This document shows positions 5,808 through 8,570 of a stretch of 8,570 nt of DNA, one piece after another. Source of the stretch: JBCDBY01 sp039182715 (GTDB taxonomy: Bacteria; Planctomycetota; PLA2); the NCBI GenBank assembly GCA_039182715.1, contig JBCDBY010000197.1, positions 1 to 8,570 on the forward strand. The letters are read 5' to 3'. Below the pieces are notes generated by a model, which was given only the letters and a program-made list of their open reading frames with translations, made no database searches and was not told the origin of the DNA. Numbering within the stretch: the first letter of the stretch is position 1; every line of letters begins with the position of its first letter. A program made the translations under genes and the position numbers.

Positions 5808-8301
5808 GCAGCGCTTCCCGCGGGGGAGCCTGCAGCGCGCCGAGGCTGGCGAGAACGCCGCACGTCGCGGTCAGCGCGGCGGCGCCCAGCGCGGCGGCGG
5901 GCACCGTCCAGAGCGGCCAGCCGAAGTCGAGCTCCGCGACGCCCTCGAGAAACCCCCACGCCAGCACGAGCGCGCCGATCGAGCCGAGCAGGCCGGCGAC
6001 CGCACCGAGCAGGCCGTACTCCGCGATGAAGAGCGCGCCCACGCCGCGACGCGTGGCGCCCAGCGTCTTGAGCAGCGCCGTCTCGCGCCGGCGACGCAGC
6101 GTGGCGGCGGAGATGGCACCCGCGAGGATCGCGAGGCCGGCGAACACCGTGAACGCCCCGAGTACGCGCACGCCGTCGGCGATCTTGTCGAGCAGGCTGA
6201 CGACCTGCTCCAGGATCGGACGGATGCGGATCATGGTGACGTTGGGGAACTCGGCGGCGAGCCGGTCCTGCACCTGCTGCTCCGTCTCGGCCGGCAGACG
6301 CGCCGCCGCGATGCGGAAGTTGGGAGCGCCTTCGAGAGCGCCCGGCTCGACGCCGACGAAGAAGTTGAGCGAGAAGCTGCGCCACTCGACGCGTCGCAGG
6401 CTGGTGACCTTGAACTCCATCGGCACGCCCTGCACGTCGAGGCGCAGCGTGTCGTTGAGGTTCACCCCCATGTCGCGCGCGTAGCGCTCCTCGAGGCTCA
6501 GCTCGAGCATGTCGGGATCGTTCCACAGCTCGCCCGCCACGATCTCATTGGATTCCGGAAGCTCTGCCATCGGCGACATGCGCTGCTCGCGCGTGAGCGT
6601 CCAGCGGGCGCGGCCGCCGCGCTGCTCGACGATGTCGGCGATCGAGACGCCGTTGATCGCGCGCATGCGCGCCATGACGATCGGTGCGCTCTGCACCGCC
6701 GTCGCGCCGCCATCCGCCAGCACCGAGTCGACGCCGTCCTTCTGGTCGGGCTGCACGTCGACGAGGAACATCGTCGGCGCCGTGTCCGGCACCGCGTCGC
6801 GCAGGCCGGTCGACAGATCGCGCTCGACGAGCGCCATGGAGACGATCACCGTCACGCCGAGTCCCAGCGCCACGATGCCGGCGGTCGTCCCGGCGCCCGG
6901 GCGGGCGAGACCGGCGACGCCCTGCACGAGGTACGGATGCAGCCGCTCGCGCGGCATCCGCGCCGCGGCGCGCATGACGAGCCGCGCTCCCAGCATGAGC
7001 ACCCCGATGAGCGCGCCGAAGCCGAGCGTGAAGGCGAGGCCCAGCTCGAAGTCGGACGCCTGGAAGGTCGCCGTCGCCAGAATGCCGCCCAGCAGCGCCG
7101 TCCAGGCGATCACGCCCACGCTGCGCGGCACCGGCAGCGGCTCCGCCTCGTTGCGCAGGACGCGCGCCGGCGAGACGCGCCAGACCGCGGTCAGCGGCGG
7201 CAGGCTGAAAAGCAGCGCGATGGCGAGACCCAGCACGAGACCGCGGACGATCGCGCCGGGCTGGAAGAGCGAACCGGTGATCACCTCGGGCCGGATCAGA
7301 TCGCCCGCGAGGTCGAGGAAGGTCAGCGGCAGCAGCGAGCCGAGCGTCGCCCCGATCGCGCTGCCGATGAACGCCAGCAGCATGACCTGACCGGCGAAGA
7401 GCGAGAGCACCTCCTTGGGCCGCATGCCGATGCAGCGCAGCACCGCGATCGACGGCGTGCGCGAGACGATCCACGCGCGCACGATCTGGGCGACGCCGAC
7501 GCCACCGAGGACGAGCGACAGCAGCGCGACGAGCCCGAGGTAGCGCTCCACGCGGACGATCGCGCGACGCAGGCGCGGCTGGCCGGCGCGCCACGACTCG
7601 ATGCGCAGGTACTCCGCGCCCGGCGCGTCCGCGCGCAGCTCCCTGACCAGCGCGCCGGCGCCGGGGCCCGGCATGCGGGCGAGCAGCTGGTAGCGCAGGC
7701 GGCTGCCGAAACCGAGCAGGTTGCTGCCCTCGAGCGCCTTGTCGGCGACGAAGACGCGCGGCCCCGCGAACATTGCCATGAACCCGAACTGCTGCGGCTC
7801 CTGCGTCACGAGCGCGGCGACCGGAAGGACGAGCGCGCCGACGCGCACCTCGTCGCCCGGCTTCAGTCCGAGCGTGGGTGCGACGACGGCGCCCTTCTCG
7901 AGCGCGTCCTGCAGTGCGCCCGGCGGGTCGAGCACGACCTCGCCATAGTAGGGATAGACGCCGCGCACCGCCTTGAGCGACACGCGGACCGCGGAGCCCG
8001 CTTCGCCGTCCTTCGGCATCGGCACCGCGGTGGTCGGGAACTCGCGAATGAAGGTCGTCTCGACCGCCCCACCCTCGCGCACCATCTCCTCGATGCGCGG
8101 GTCAAGCGGGCGGCGCGACTCGACCTTGAGATCGGCGCCGAGCAGGTCGCGCGACTGGGCGCGCAGACCGTCCTCCAGCGTGCCCGCCATCGCGGCCACG
8201 CCGACCACCGCCGCGACGCCGATGGCGATGCAGGCGGTGAAGAAGAGCAGGCGGCCGCGCGAGCCGCGCGACTCCTTGAGCATGGCGATCAGCCACTTCA
8301 T
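5800..8301 (-). CDS. ybbP: YbbP-type FtsX-family ABC transporter permease
   Basis: This 833-aa inner-membrane protein has the ten-helix layout of YbbP (804 aa in E. coli), with two MacB/FtsX-like halves. Hydrophobic segments lie at about 19-40, 255-278, 303-325, 352-372, 397-414, 420-441, 471-492, 711-732, 757-782 and 796-818. A large periplasmic domain (about 42-250) follows helix 1, and another (about 495-705) precedes the last three helices. The cytoplasmic coupling motifs after the FtsX helices are visible as TPSIAVLRCIGMRPKEV (282-298) and RRETALLKTLGATRRGV (738-754). The stretch LVERDLSTGLRDAVPDTAPT (491-510), then MFLVDVQPDQ, matches the YbbP pattern. Such permeases work with a LolD/YbbA ATPase, and one ends exactly at this gene's start with an ATGA overlap. 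AAGGA lies six bases before the ATG. The substrate is unknown. Candidates are lipid, lipoprotein or another envelope substrate, or mechanotransmission as in FtsEX. Confidence 0.93.
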   Translation of the reverse strand: MKWLIAMLKESRGSRGRLLFFTACIAIGVAAVVGVAAMAGTLEDGLRAQSRDLLGADLKVESRRPLDPRIEEMVREGGAVETTFIREFPTTAVPMPKDGEAGSAVRVSLKAVRGVYPYYGEVVLDPPGALQDALEKGAVVAPTLGLKPGDEVRVGALVLPVAALVTQEPQQFGFMAMFAGPRVFVADKALEGSNLLGFGSRLRYQLLARMPGPGAGALVRELRADAPGAEYLRIESWRAGQPRLRRAIVRVERYLGLVALLSLVLGGVGVAQIVRAWIVSRTPSIAVLRCIGMRPKEVLSLFAGQVMLLAFIGSAIGATLGSLLPLTFLDLAGDLIRPEVITGSLFQPGAIVRGLVLGLAIALLFSLPPLTAVWRVSPARVLRNEAEPLPVPRSVGVIAWTALLGGILATATFQASDFELGLAFTLGFGALIGVLMLGARLVMRAAARMPRERLHPYLVQGVAGLARPGAGTTAGIVALGLGVTVIVSMALVERDLSTGLRDAVPDTAPTMFLVDVQPDQKDGVDSVLADGGATAVQSAPIVMARMRAINGVSIADIVEQRGGRARWTLTREQRMSPMAELPESNEIVAGELWNDPDMLELSLEERYARDMGVNLNDTLRLDVQGVPMEFKVTSLRRVEWRSFSLNFFVGVEPGALEGAPNFRIAAARLPAETEQQVQDRLAAEFPNVTMIRIRPILEQVVSLLDKIADGVRVLGAFTVFAGLAILAGAISAATLRRRRETALLKTLGATRRGVGALFIAEYGLLGAVAGLLGSIGALVLAWGFLEGVAELDFGWPLWTVPAAALGAAALTATCGVLASLGALQAPPREALRG

Positions 8302-8570
8302 GACTCGTCCTTCACGATCTTGCCGCGGTCGATGTGCACGCGGCGCTGCGCGTGGGACGCGATCTCGGTGTCGTGCGTGACCATGACGAGCGTCGTGCCG
8401 ACCTCCTCGCGCAGGCGGGTCAGCAGCTCGAGCGCCTCCAGGCCAGTGTCGCGATCGAGGTTGCCGGTCGGCTCGTCGGCCAGCAGCAGCGGCGGCCGCG
8501 GCGCGAAAGCGCGCGCCAGGGCGACCCGCTGCTGCTCGCCGCCGGAGAGCTGCGCCGGGTAATGGTGCGC
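8298..8570 (-). CDS. ybbA: ABC transporter ATP-binding protein, LolD/YbbA type (partial, N-terminus outside window)
   Basis: The frame is open to the right edge and ends with TGA at 8300-8298, giving the last 90 residues of an ABC ATPase. The signature motif LSGGEQQR is at visible residues 8-15, followed by VALARAF. The Walker B region reads LLLADEPTGNLD, which includes the catalytic Glu and the D-loop, and the H-loop is VTHD. The short tail ending in GKIVKDES is typical of compact, about 220-230-aa exporter-type ATPases such as LolD, YbbA, MacB or FtsE. The ADEPTGNLD form belongs to this group. The Walker A region is outside the window. The stop overlaps the permease start as ATGA, so the two should be translated together and form one cytoplasmic-face ATPase plus membrane-permease complex. 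YbbA is favoured over LolD because the partner is YbbP-like, but this remains an inference from context. Confidence 0.92.
   Translation of the reverse strand, partial: AHHYPAQLSGGEQQRVALARAFAPRPPLLLADEPTGNLDRDTGLEALELLTRLREEVGTTLVMVTHDTEIASHAQRRVHIDRGKIVKDES
8308..8312 (-). promoter_or_regulatory. Shine-Dalgarno site for the YbbP-type permease gene
   Basis: AAGGA lies six bases upstream of the ATG at 8301-8299, within the last codons of the ATPase gene. This is the same motif and spacing as at the substrate-binding protein gene, and it supports the chosen start. Confidence 0.75.

Noticed and set aside
3813..6029. A 738-codon open frame on the plus strand opposite der and its upstream neighbours
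   Set aside because: It spans several real minus-strand genes, has low-complexity Arg/Asp/Val-rich composition and shows no motif. It is a codon-bias shadow of der.
5482..8562. A 1026-codon open frame on the plus strand opposite the YbbP-type gene
   Set aside because: Its translation is dominated by Arg, Ala, His, Asp and Gln, with no domain. The opposite strand encodes a clear ten-helix permease. Long antisense open frames are expected when the real gene strongly prefers G or C at third positions.

Overview
The window is a very GC-rich, almost fully coding stretch of bacterial chromosome. All eight genes I can support lie on the minus strand, so the biological order runs from high to low coordinates. 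The Der GTPase has features that I recall from Planctomycetota-type Der proteins, such as the first-domain stretch around VDTGGIGIVD and the second-domain stretch VEFYAQRRAEHSIKRADV. The source may therefore be a planctomycete or a similar uncultured high-GC bacterium. This is a recollection-based inference and has not been tested by alignment.

Layout in transcription order. (1) The C-terminal 90 residues of an ABC ATPase of the LolD/YbbA type (8570-8298, 5' end outside the window). (2) An 833-aa YbbP-type FtsX-family permease (8301-5800). (3) A 211-aa soluble protein of unknown function (5807-5172). (4) The ribosome-assembly GTPase Der/EngA (5141-3807). (5) A 515-aa peptide-type ABC solute-binding lipoprotein (3810-2263). 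(6) A 336-aa DppB-type permease (2266-1256). (7) A 279-aa DppC-type permease (1259-420). (8) The first 177 residues of a predicted lipoprotein of unknown function (531 to the left edge).

The junctions are extremely tight. Four are 4-base stop/start overlaps: ATGA at 8301-8298 and 3810-3807, and GTGA at 2266-2263 and 1259-1256. One is an 8-base overlap (5807-5800). The last gene appears to start inside dppC. The only non-coding gap is 30 bases upstream of der. I see no convincing internal promoter or terminator, so the block reads as one polycistronic unit whose ends lie outside the window.

Functionally the block joins three themes. The first is an envelope ABC exporter-like pair (YbbA/YbbP). 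The second is a housekeeping ribosome-biogenesis GTPase. The third is a peptide/nickel-type uptake system: binding protein plus two permeases, with the ATPase subunit(s) not seen here. No RNA genes, mobile elements, CRISPR arrays or repeats were found. I do not see a clearly new biological system. The most notable points are the coupling of der to a peptide transporter, the NKTE variant of the G4 motif in Der, and the two uncharacterised proteins inside the operon.
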